Below are positions 43,382 to 53,651 of a DNA stretch of 64,000 nucleotides, piece by piece. This DNA comes from Gautieria morchelliformis (taxonomy: Eukaryota > Basidiomycota > Agaricomycetes > Gomphales > Gomphaceae), in the NCBI GenBank assembly GCA_015179125.1, contig WHVA01000027.1, positions 62,001-126,000 of the forward strand, written 5' to 3'. Each line of letters starts with the position of its first letter. Positions within the stretch are counted from its first letter, which is position 1. Below the pieces are notes generated by a model. That model was not told the origin of the DNA. It searched no databases and worked only from the letters and a program-made list of their open reading frames with translations. The position numbers were made by a program, and so were the translations under genes.

Positions 43382-45417
43382 TTAGGACTCATAGAGGACA
43401 TCCATGATGGCATCCTCTAGAGATTCTGATACGATGATGCCGTCATCGTATGGGGCCGGTGGAGCACGCGACTCCTCCGGAGGCACCTCTGCATCCGCGG
43501 GGGTGGTTGGGCGAGGCAGCTCCACCTCACCACTGGTGGGGGTTTCCGCTTGGTTGACAAGGCCGGTGTCCTCGCGGAGTATGGCCTCGATGGCCGGGTC
43601 CTTGGCCTGGGGAGAAGGCCGGAAGCGCACCAGCTCTTGATTGAGCTGGGCATGGGTGAGCGGTCGTGGCACCGCGGCCCTCGCTTGGCTGGTCTCGAGG
43701 ACCTTTTGTTGGCCCTCCCGAGCGGCGGCGCTGAATGCTGCGCCAGTGAGGCTGCGTTGAACATATTGTTCAATGCGCGCCACTTGTTTGCGAGTGACGC
43801 CAGCGTAGCGGGCCAGCCATCGCGGGATCTTGGCGAGTGGGATGTCAGGGCCAGCTTGGTCTTCCATGGGATATAGACCTGTGATGGATAGCCACAGGCT
43901 GGTGCTCTGCGGTGTCAGGCATTCCCTGGCATTGACGAGGCTCGACCATTGGCCGGTCGAGCCGAACAAGTCGAGGAGTGTCAACTTGAGAGGTGATGCA
44001 ACCCCTTTAACATGGGGTGCAAGTGCCTTCAGCCACATCCAGATGTCCATGTTGTCTAGGTTGAAGGCTCCATCTGCATTGTCACGGATGGCAGAGGGGA
44101 TTCCTTCGGGGTTGTGTACCCAACCCTGATGGCGGCGATGTCGAGCGGGGTACCGCCCGCTATCACAAGACAATCCCGTTTGGGATTGCGAGCACGTTGC
44201 TCGTGCTCGATGCATTTGAATAAGCCAATCATCTCGCGTGTGCGCGTGAGCTGCTGCGTGTCTTTCGCACGTGCTAGGAGCTCAACGAAGCGTGGGTCGT
44301 TGAGCGGGCAGACGTCATACCATTGAGTACGGCGCTGCTGCGCCTTTCCTACTGGTCGTGGTAGGAGGCCCATATCGGAGGCCAGCGGGTCTCCGAGTGG
44401 TATGATCACTCCCTCCCCCGGGTAGGGAGGGTGAACTGTCCCCGCTGGTGGTGGCAGGTCCACGTGAGGCCCGATGTACTGGGACTTGACCAATGCTACC
44501 TGCTGTTGTAGGGCAGGGTCATTGATTGTGTGCGACAGTGACGCCGCCAGGTATGCGCCGATTGCGCTTTCCCTTGCAATGGCTAGACCATTGACGGTGT
44601 TGGGGGCACCGCACAATTTCTTGCGCTTCTTCTTTGGCTGCTCAGCCAGACGCTGAGCTCTGTCCGGGTCGTACATCTTCCAGATGGAGGAGTCGGACTC
44701 CCATCCCTCTGGGATGCCGTACGCTGTGTCGGATGGCGCGCTCCACCCCTCAGTTGTTGTCATTGGGGTGGGAGCCGACAATCGGGGCGCTAGTCCCGAT
44801 GCTGCGCATGCTGGCAAGGGTGCCGTCACACGAGATGATGAGGGCCTGGCCACTGTGTCTGTGGCTGGGTCATGGCGTGGCCTTTTTGAGGCTGCGTGGG
44901 TGAACTTGAGCTGGAGCTGGAGTGCACTCAGCTGCTCCTTGAGCTCTTTTACTTTGGCGTGCTCGACTTCGACCGCGCGTTCCAAGTCCTTGACCTCCTT
45001 TTTGAGGTCATGGATGTCCCGCAGGGGCTTCTCCCGCATGTCACACGCGATGCCCCTCGGGAGCCATCCCCAGGCCACATCGACGGCATCGCCGATGTCT
45101 TCATCCCGCAGTTTTACCTTGCGGGTGCCTATCGCGGCCCTTAAGTGCGCGGTGTAGTCTGCGCAGGTGGCGCAATCGTCCGGGTGGACGATCACCAAGG
45201 TGTCTTCCCATCCTACAATCATCCAGTTTTCTTGGTCAACTGGGGCACATAGGATGTCTGCGGCCCCCTGTCTCGGGGCCATTGCGCGTGTCGTGGACAT
45301 TGATGGATCAACATCCATCCCATCTTTGGGGGGCATCATATTCGTGGGTAGATGATGGTGGTTTGCTTCCAAGAAGTGATGCACCCTCGGAAAGATATGA
45401 GACGAACATTTAACCAC
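43382..45417 (-). pseudogene. Accessory third ORF of the Gypsy element
   Basis: Lies 44 bp after the chromodomain stop. Part 1 (45417-44056, 453 aa) has DILCAPVDQENWMIVGW, WGWLPRGIACDMREKPL, a coiled coil (HDLKKEVKDLERAVEVEHAK), a basic stretch KKKRKKL that could be nuclear-import signal, and EGWESDSSIWKMYDPDRAQ. Part 2 in the next frame (44130-43382) has GWVHNPEGIPSAIRDNADG, NMDIWMWLKALAPHVKG, IPRWLARYAGVTRKQVARIE and an acidic end. The two overlap where IRVG changes to GWVHN; one missing base near 44120 explains it. Not Env-like: no signal peptide or membrane segment. Function unknown; not recognised as any named family. Confidence 0.6.
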
Positions 45418-45460
45418 GCCGTGGCCGGCACGTCACATGGTGTGCACGTTACAGACGCGT

Positions 45461-46715
45461 CTAATGGCGTCTGGGGAGGTCGCATGGCTTGCCCACCCCC
45501 CAGAGCTCTAGATAGCTATCTAGGGCTTTGAGATCCTTGCATGACGACATGGGTTCCCATGTCATGTCACCTAGGGTCCAGCAGACCTGGAACTCCAGGT
45601 CCGTTGAGTTTATCCATCGATGTGCGATAATCTCGTTGACGAGCCACTCCTCATCGTCATTCGCTCCAATGTCATAGAATGACGAATGACTTGGCCTCAC
45701 GATGAGGGAACAATTCATCATTGTTAGCCTCGTATTGCCATATGAGGCTTGAATGAAAGGCCGGTGATATGCGACGGCTTTTCAGCTCGTCGGGAAGCTC
45801 AAGGGTCACCGTTGAGGTGTCGTTATGCACTTCGATGACGCAATACGGTCCAATGTACCGTGGGACTAGTTTTCTGGCTCTTCCTTTCGGGAGAGTTAGG
45901 TTTTGGGTCAAGAGGTAGACGCGGTCGTTGGCCGCGTACCTGTTGCTTGCTATACATTTCTTGTTCGCATGAAACATTTGCGTCACTCGATGCTCAATGA
46001 TTGAATCATGTGCCGCCACCAGGTTCCATCTTGCCTGATGTGCGAATTGGGCTACCCCCTTAAACGGGGTGTCCATGGCTATGAGGAGATCTATCCGCGG
46101 CATATAGCCGTGGTTCAGCTTGAAGGGTGCGAACCCTGTGGTTGCGCTGACGTTGCTGTTGAGGGCAACCTCAACCATTGGGCATTTCAATGCCCAATCC
46201 TTCTGATTGTCTCTGACGACCGCGCGCAATATCTGTCCGATCGAGTGGTTTGTGCGCTTGGTCGCTCCATCCGTTTGGGGATGGAAGGCAGTTGACATGA
46301 GGAGTTTGGTCCCCATGAGTTGCTGTAGTTCACGCCAGAAGATCGACGTGAACTTCGAGTCTCTATCTGAGACAATGGAGTCAGGAACTCCATGGAGTCG
46401 AACAATTTCTTTCAGAAACAGCCAGGCTACTCCCTTGGCTGACACCCTCGTCGTGGTTGGGACGAGGTGGACGTGCGACGTTAGTCGATTGATGACTACC
46501 ATCAGGTAGTCACAGTCATTAGATTTGGGCAGGGGCCCCATGAAGTCGATGCCAATCGATTGCCACGGCCTATCTGGAATGGGTAGGCTGTGTAGTAAGC
46601 CTTTGGGCCGTTGTGGCCCGGTTTTCGTCATCTGGCACTTTGTGCACGATGTGCAGAATGACTCAATGTCCGGGCTCATGCCTGGCCACCAGTATGACCT
46701 TCGAATGTAGTTCAA
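45461..46715 (-). pseudogene. Gypsy integrase and chromodomain
   Basis: Starts in the zinc region (YWWPGMSPDIESFCTSCTKC), then the core with acidic residues in GIDFMGPLP, SDRDSKFTS and the usual HPQTDGATKRTN region (family HPQTDGQTER), ending with YIGPYCVIEV and FHSSLIW. The following frame (45721-45461) gives a chromodomain: EEWLVNEIIAHRW, LEFQVCWTLGDMTWEP, LDSYLEL. Chromodomains direct integration toward marked chromatin. The shift between both parts (near 45690) breaks the fusion. Confidence 0.85.
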
Positions 46716-46934
46716 TGTCTTCAGATGGCCGTAGTGACTGACTATCTTGTGTGCTCAATCGATGATTATTTTGATCAGCCTCCTTGCCCCCTGAAGAACA
46801 GATCGGGGGACGGCGATGACGTCTCGTTTGAGCTGATTCTTAGTCCAGATCAGCCCGTCCCAGATTCTGAATCTCGGGTGCGCATCTGGATGCTCCATGA
46901 TCTTTGAGAACATGGGGTCTCTATGGTATGCGTC

Positions 46935-48795
46935 TCATAAGACCTTGGACAGGTCTACACCTTGTTCAATGCTCCGGCACAGGGGTGCGCCATCGTTACC
47001 TGCGGCGATGACCCTGACATCCTCGCCGTCGTCATCGCGTGATGCGGCGGCGTTCGTGGGCTTTTGTGAGCCCTCATTTAATGTGGCGGATTCCATTATC
47101 CACGCCTCTGTCTTCTCTGCGAGGCGTGTAGACCGTCTCGTTGCCGCTGTTCGCAGCTCGATATACTGGTCGGTGGGCAGTAGTTCACCATCCGGGTCTA
47201 AATGCGCGTCTGCATTCACGAAGACGTGATCCAGGTGATTGTCATCACTCGTGTCGCTCTCGTAGTAGCGCGACAGGCAGTCTGCTACCTTGTTCTCTAC
47301 ACCGTCAACATGTACGGTGTTGAAGTTGAACCGGGATAGAAACTCCCACCATCTGACCTGGTGGTCAGATAGGCTCTTCTGGGTCTCGAAGTATTTGAGC
47401 CCTTTGTGGTCTGTGACGAGGGTGAACCTTTGTCCCAGCAGTTTATCCTCCCATTTCATGAGAGCCTCAAGCACTGCGATTGTCTCGTGCTCGTGAGTCC
47501 GGTAGCGTTGCTGAGCAACACTGAACTTTTTTGACAAGAAGCCGGCTGGCCGACAGGTTTTCCAGTTGGGGCCTTGGCCGTAAACCGCACCGACGCCAAC
47601 TTTTGACCCGTCGGTGATCACCCAGATTGGCTCTGGGCACCGTGCGTCTATTGGACACAGGATCGGGGCCTTACAGGCCAACGTCTTAATGCTTTGCCAG
47701 CATTTGTCCAGTAGCGGAGTCCATTCGAATGGATGGTTGTTACATGCACAGCCCAATAGTGGGGTCGTGTATGCACTAACATCTGGCATGTAATGTGCCA
47801 GATACTGTACTAGCCCAAGGAACCGCTGGACGTCTTTGAATGTCCAGGGCCTACGCCACTCGCAGATGCATTGCATCTTATCCTCGTCGGCATGTACCCC
47901 TTGTCCATCGATGATGTGGCCGAGGCACTCCATTCAGATGGAATAGAGGTCAACCTTTTTCTTGCTCAGAAAAAGGTGGTTCTTCCTCAGTCTGTCAAAG
48001 ACAATATAGAGGTGCTCCTCGTGCTCTTGTATCGAGAGCGAGAAAATGAATATGTCATCCATGTAGACATGGACGAAGCGACCTATGCAGTCGTGGAAAA
48101 TGGCTGTCATCAGCCGTTGGAACATCGATGGGGCGTTTCAGTCTTCCATCTGTATTACTTGGCTCATGAATAGAATAGAAAAGAATCTTGTGTGTCCTGT
48201 GCTGTGTGCCTACAGCAGCCTTGGCAAGGCATTTGCCATCTCTGTACCTCTCCTGAGGTAGCTATTGAGTATGTCCATAGATAGGACTGTATACTGTAAT
48301 TTCCATCGTGTCCGATGTCCCTGTATGGGACTATTAGTCCCATAGCAATATTTCTTCTGACCAGGGCCCAGGTGCCTGCTTTCCAGGGCAGGCACTGTTA
48401 CTGGTGCATGGATCATTTCTCCCAGATGTTAGCTCAGTTAGACGATTGTTTAGACCTTAGAATAGTGTTTGATATAGCTATCTCATTTATTCTAAAATTG
48501 CCGACAGTTCCTCTTGGAAATGTTCGGGGCACTTTGGTAGTCGATATCGCATGTGTTTGTTGGGATCGATGAGATTGATCTCGTGGTTGATCTCCCGCAG
48601 CGGCGGGAGTTCTAATGGAATCCCACTGACTAGGTCAGTGATCCTTTCCATCCATTCCTCCCGGAGGCGAGGAAGGTCATCATCCATGAGGATGATGGTG
48701 GTGGTTGGCTTAGAAGCCATTAGGCGCTGTATGTGTCTATTAGGTCCCGCAGTGCGTGGAACCGCTTTTCTTTTTCCCATCGCTTTCACCGTCAT
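46935..48795 (-). pseudogene. Gypsy reverse transcriptase remnant and RNase H
   Basis: The RT N-terminal side is present at 48795-48487 (INLIDPNKHMRYRLPKCPEH). After that, about 360 bp are foreign or scrambled. The frame then resumes with APSMFQRLMTAIFHDCIGRF and VHVYMDDIFIFS, which contains the YMDD catalytic motif (48130-47934), and ECLGHIIDGQGVHADEDK. RNase H/tether part: GLVQYLAHYMPDVSAYT, WVITDGSKVGVGAVYGQG, RYRTHEHETIAVLEAL, FTLVTDHKGLKYF, VENKVADCLSRYYESD. The missing RT fingers/palm segment means no active enzyme. Confidence 0.8.
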
Positions 48796-48867
48796 GTGAG
48801 AGTGCCTCTCCCTACAATTGTAGGGTGAGCTCGAGGATGAGTCGTTCTGCGACTCGTCCTCCTGGCT

Positions 48868-49635
48868 TCAATGAGCCAGGTTTGGTTTCGGTGCCCGGGT
48901 GACCCTGCTCACCCTTGGCCCCTTGCTCTCGTTCATCGATTCATCATCGTTGAACGAGACCTTGCCCGTGGGGATCATTTTGTTCCCCTTGCGGATCATC
49001 CCTGGGCTTGAAAAGTCTAGGGTGATGCCAAATCTCCTTAGGAATGGTGTCCCTAAGATCGCGTCATAATATTTGACGTTTGCTACGTCGAAATATTCAT
49101 CGTATGTTTCACAACCAAATTTAATGGTTGTGTTCATTCCATAATTGATCGTGGAACGGCTGCCTATGCAGGCTAGCTGCAGCGCGATTGGCTGCTCCAG
49201 GGCGAATGTTTTCATCCCTGTAGCTCACGTGAATTCAGGGGATAGTAACACTCCTTTGCTCCCACCATCCAGCAGGCAGTGGGCTTTTACGCCATTTATT
49301 TCCCAGTACGTCCTATGTTTGCTTCGGTGGTGATACACCGGCTCGGCCGCCTTGTCTGGGGTGACCGACGTGCATGCCACCATGACTTTTGTGGCGGCGT
49401 CGTCTTCTGGTGGGAATCTGATCGCGCTGGACCTGTAGGTGGTGTCTTCCGCCTCTTCATCCCATTCGTAGTACTGGGATGGTTCGGGATCCCACTCTTC
49501 AGCAGGCACGTCTCCGTTGTCCGGAGATTCGTTGGGTTGGGGATCACCCTCCCCCTCTTCGTCAATTTGATGAAGAGAATTTTGACTGACATCCATCTCC
49601 GGATCCTTGGTCTCCTTGTCGTGTCTCACCGCCAC
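48868..49635 (-). pseudogene. Gypsy aspartic protease region
   Basis: Two frames. 49635-49225 contains the linker with acidic residues and INGVKAHCLLDGGSKGVLLS, which stands where Gypsy proteases have the catalytic D-S/T-G. 49215-48868 contains YDAILGTPFLRRFGITLDF, the C-terminal protease motif (ILGxPFL). A stop between them (LSPEFT then TGA) breaks the domain. Confidence 0.7.
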
Positions 49636-50525
49636 TGTCCTGATACTGGACTAAGCCGGGGGCACTCCGCTTTCTTGTGGCCAGGTTGGCCACATTCAAA
49701 GCACGTAGCGCTGCTTTGGTTGCTGCTGGGCCAATCGTTAGGTTGGCCCAATGCTTTTGTTGGTGGGGCAGGTCGTGGGGATGATCCTGATGCTTGAGGC
49801 TGTTTAGCTTCAGGCGGGCGCCCAGCGCAAGCTGGGCGTGGGGGCGGCTGCTGCTGCAATGCTCCACTTCTCAAGAACAGGCTAGGCCTGGTCAGGCCCG
49901 TCTGTGTCACCAGCTTGCTTCCTGTAAGTCGGGCAGCGCTTGCCATTGCCGCTGCGCTTTCTGCGCGGCGCATCCCCATATTGTATCGGGATGCCTCCTC
50001 TATCATTCAGGCCATCTCGAAGAGTTGCTCTATCGAGCTGCTCTCGGTGTTATAGCCTTTTTTGAGGACCTCATTGCGCTGCATCTCACGCAGCGCCGAC
50101 ACAAACTGTCTCCGGAACATGTAGTCGTCTGGTGGCTGTATCATACGAGCCGCATATTTCGTGAGCTCGTTCAGCATCTCCTGAACGGTCTTCATGCCCT
50201 GCATGACCGCATCGAATTTATTCGATGCATGGTGGTACATCAGTGTGTGCAGGAACCTTTTTTGAAGGCCCTGCATCACTGTTTCTAGAGTCCAGCTGCG
50301 GACCTGGCAATCAAAGTGTTCTATGTTTCGAAGGAGCCATTCCTGGGCTTCGCCGGTCAGGCGAGTGCCCACATAGCCAACCTGCATGTCTATGCTGGTT
50401 GGCCCTAGGAGGCAGTTCATTTTCAGCCATCGTAATATGGCTGCGACAAAGATTTCAAACTCTTCGAGGTCAGATCCCCTGGCATATGGCTCAGGGTGAG
50501 CCAGCTTCACACATAGATACTTCAC
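49626..50525 (-). pseudogene. Gypsy gag with CCHC knuckle, 5' truncated
   Basis: DLEEFEIFVAAILRWLKM, WLLRNIEHFDCQVRSW, TLMYHHASNKFDAVMQGMK and LREMQRNEVLKKGY are typical Gag helices. An in-frame TGA after LFEMA (50007-50009) separates it from the second part, which has a proline-rich stretch and the zinc knuckle CFECGQPGHKKAEC. The start of Gag is absent because the element is cut at about 50545. Confidence 0.8.
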
Positions 50526-50569
50526 TGAGATTACACTACACAGCTACTGCGCAATAACCCCAACAGGTT

Positions 50570-51236
50570 ATGGGCCCTGCAGAGCCCACCACGTCATCCT
50601 CCACCACGAAGTCATTCATCGTACCCAAGCTTGCCAGAGACAGCACAAACTGGGTTACCTGGAAGAGTCAAATGTTAGCTAGAGGCATGAAACGACACCT
50701 GGAGGGGGTTGCCCGGATCCCCCCCCCCCCCGATCCCCACTTATCCCGACGGTCACACCCTAACAGACGAGCAGGAGGAGGAACTGGAGAGTGTAGAGAA
50801 GCGCTGGGACGACTACAACCAGCGCGAGGGCACGATTATGGCCCAAATATTCACTACTGTCCCTGACAGTGTTCTCATCGAGGTCCAGAACCTATCCATG
50901 GCGAAGGAGGTCTGGGATGCGGTATGTGCGAAGCACGAGACAAGGGTGTTCACCGTCAAAGTAGACATGTGGCGCCGGATGTACAAGCTCAAGTGCGAAG
51001 ACAAGTCGAATGTCTGCACGCACTTGGAGACCCTCATGAGGATGCAGGAGCAACTGGCAGGAATGAATGCTGGACTTACGGATGACGACCTGACCACCGT
51101 CATTCTTGGCTCACTCCCTAAGTCGTACCGCTCGCTGATCAACACGATCACTGAGGTGTGCGGAAGCACCACAACTGCATTCGCTGGCGGCTTCACAGAG
51201 AAGGTATTGAAGAAATTTCGACGGGCTACCTACTAA
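50570..51236 (+). pseudogene. Copia gag fragment, plus strand
   Basis: First frame VPKLARDSTNWVTWKSQMLARG, then a run of 13 C (50719-50731) changes frame and the second frame continues: YPDGHTLTDEQEEELESVEK, VEKRWDDYNQREGTIMAQIF, LIEVQNLSMAKEVWDAVCA, GLTDDDLTTVILGSLPKSYR, ITEVCGSTTTAFAG, KVLKKFRRATY and a stop. UBN2-type Gag without its zinc knuckle; the normal Gag sequence ends at TEVCGST, after which unrelated DNA follows. The same junction exists at 34173. Confidence 0.75.
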
Positions 51237-51481
51237 TCCGAGAGCTGCCTCCAGTGCTATTCTGTCATGGGTCTTGATTCGCCTCTCGTCTCAAGCCCTG
51301 CAACGAGTTTGTAACTTACTTTGATCTTGATCGGATTAACCATAGATCTGTTTCGGTAGATATCGAAGCCTCCATCTATCTTGAGAGTCTTCTTGACCGA
51401 CATGGCACACAATAAAAACGAAATGAATGCTATGAACATGCAGTGCAGCCATTCCCTCGACTGCCTGGCGGTGAGAGCACT

Positions 51482-52981
51482 CACCGCATTTAGGCCCCGG
51501 ATATTTGGGCCATGAGGGCATGTATTTAGATAAGAAAAGAGCGTGTTTTAGCAATGAGGAGACCTCTCCTCATTGCAAATCAAGTAATATATGTCTACCA
51601 ACAGTGACACCTAAATAGTGCAGCATTCCTGGGTCTGAGAACAAGACCTCTCTATTGTATGTGAGCATGGGGCCATCTGATCTTTCCTGAGTCCAGCAAG
51701 GTGTGTTGACCCCGGCTGCTTGAATTCTTGCGAGATACATAGTCACCCAGTAGTTGGACGTTGAGTGGGTTCATTTGCCACTAATTAGGCTATAAATACA
51801 TAATAAAATAATAATGCATATATTCACATACATATTAATATATAAGCTACAGGGAATAAGGGTGAACAACGAGGTCATCACCGCAATGAGCAGCCCAGTA
51901 CAACAACACGACATCTTTTCCTTGAAGGGGCTAAATATAGTACACGAAGAGGAGACGGGCGGTTGCTGTGGGGAGGGCAGTTAGTGGGATGGACTGTAAG
52001 GCGAGGTTAAGGAGAATATTAATGGGTGCAGTGGGCTGGTAATGTAAAAGACGACCCACAGTGCTGCACTCCAGCTGTGGGAATGTTGACCCTTGACTCT
52101 CGACCTAGAACCAGGCAGGGGCATGCTGGGTGCTGTCCGGGTCTACGAACTCACTGCCTGTAGTTTAGTCAATGCTGCACATGGTGATGGCGAAGAAGAA
52201 AGACAGGCTTACCAGCTTTGGCAGCAGCAGCAGCGAGAGTGCGAGGAGGAACACATGCACTAATGAATGAGGTGAAGATGATGTGCATGGTGAATACAGC
52301 TAGCACAGACTAGAATTGAATGCTGCCGAGAGCTCGACAGCCCTGCCTTGTCTAGCTAGCTAATTTGACAATGATGAGGGTGAGGATGACGACGAATGTG
52401 CGGTGAAGATGAAGGGGATGACAGAGGTGAAGATAATGATGATGAGTGTGAAGGTGGTGGGGGGTGCTCAAGGAGGGGACGTAAGATAGCATGCAAGATG
52501 AACCCTTATATAAGGTCGCGTTGGTGCGTCATTGACTGAGCTGGCACTTGGGCACCAAATTACTAGTGCTCTAGTAGAAACATTTCGACAAGTCCAATAT
52601 GAGGGCAATGTAATGATACACACCTCCTGAGAGAGTACCTGGTTGAGCCTAAACAGCAGGTGAGATGATTCAGTATACATGCACATCTGGAAAGGTGCTC
52701 TGCCACACCTGAATGTATCTCTTCAGAGATGCATTAGGGGGATCTATTTGCTGTATGTGGACAGGGCAAGTAGATGGATAAACATGTAAATATATGGACA
52801 GTCCATTAATACCAACCTAACGAAAATTACGGCGAGGTCAATTGAGGGGATATACATGTAAATATATAGACAGTTCGTTAATGCCAACCTAACGAAAATT
52901 ACAGCGAGGTCGATTGAGGTGCTTCAGTCCGAGTTCGACGGAGCTCACCAAATTGCAGCAAGAAAGGGCCTAAACGCAGTG
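51482..52981. mobile_element. CACTA-like non-autonomous element (1500 bp)
   Basis: Ends CACCGCATTTAGGCCC and inverse of CACTGCGTTTAGGCCC, flanked by the 3-bp duplication ACT (51479-51481, 52982-52984). The paralogous place in unit 2 (near 34505) reads GAGAGCACTCAGAAGC with a single ACT, i.e. the empty site. Three-base duplications and CACT ends are characteristic of the CACTA (EnSpm) superfamily. Inside: an imperfect tandem repeat of ~75 bp near the right end (52780-52920, with CAACCTAACGAAAATTAC twice) and a GA-rich part (52360-52460). No transposase recognised. Confidence 0.75.
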
Positions 52982-53651
52982 ACTCAGAAGCCCAACCTTA
53001 CCACACATATACCTATCGACTCAGAAGTTTGGCATGACTCCAAAACCGAAGACGATTACATTGCTCAGCCCAGCTCACAGATGACAGCTCCCCATTACCG
53101 GATGCTGCAGTGTTCTGCATTGCCGACCCTGGTGGTAACACCGTGCAAGGGTTTGCTAGGAGAAGCACGCAAACTACGGCTCTAAATCACTGAATTTCTC
53201 GCGGGGAGAATAAATCCTAGTACACATATCAACACCATGCAGGAAACTCGCTACCAACTGTGAACCGGCAATTACTTCTCGGGAACTTCGAAATGTCTCA
53301 CACGGAAACTATATGCACTAGGTCTTCCATGGAGAATAGGTTCATGCAAGAACAAAAGTAGGGATTCTGTTATACGGTAACACGAAGTATCTTGTTTTAC
53401 TCGCCACACCTCTCAACGTCTGCTGCATTCAGAATATGCCGGAGTCGGCTTTCGACCACTTATCCAAGAAATCTGTACACCTCACTGCCTCATTGATCGT
53501 CAAGATATATGATGTCTGGCATAGATTGTTGTCAGGCTAATGAAGACCGATCAGCCCATCAAGTAAATCGTCCCTTCGACGCACAAATCAGTCTTATAAG
53601 TTTGAGGCAAAGCTGCACAACGCACTATGGTGGGAATGGGAACTACTGCTG

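Larger units (their letters stand above)
43092..50545 (-). mobile_element. Degenerate Gypsy chromovirus-type retrotransposon, 5' truncated
   Basis: Order from right to left: gag, protease, RT remnant, RNase H, integrase, chromodomain, an extra ORF, polypurine tract (TAGAGGGGGAGGG on the minus strand, 43348-43360) and a 3' LTR (43092-43347, TGTAAATAACC...). The right end stops inside gag at about 50545 against a plus-strand Copia gag; no 5' LTR is present. Numerous stops and shifts. The chromodomain behind integrase places it with the fungal chromoviruses. Confidence 0.85.

Noticed and set aside
43382-45417. The Gypsy third ORF as an envelope gene
   Set aside because: No signal peptide, membrane helix or glycosylation-rich ectodomain; coiled coil and basic cluster point elsewhere.
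50719-50731. C13 run in the Copia gag as a programmed frameshift site
   Set aside because: The element is a fragment without pol, so programmed shifting has no purpose; decay or homopolymer error is simpler.
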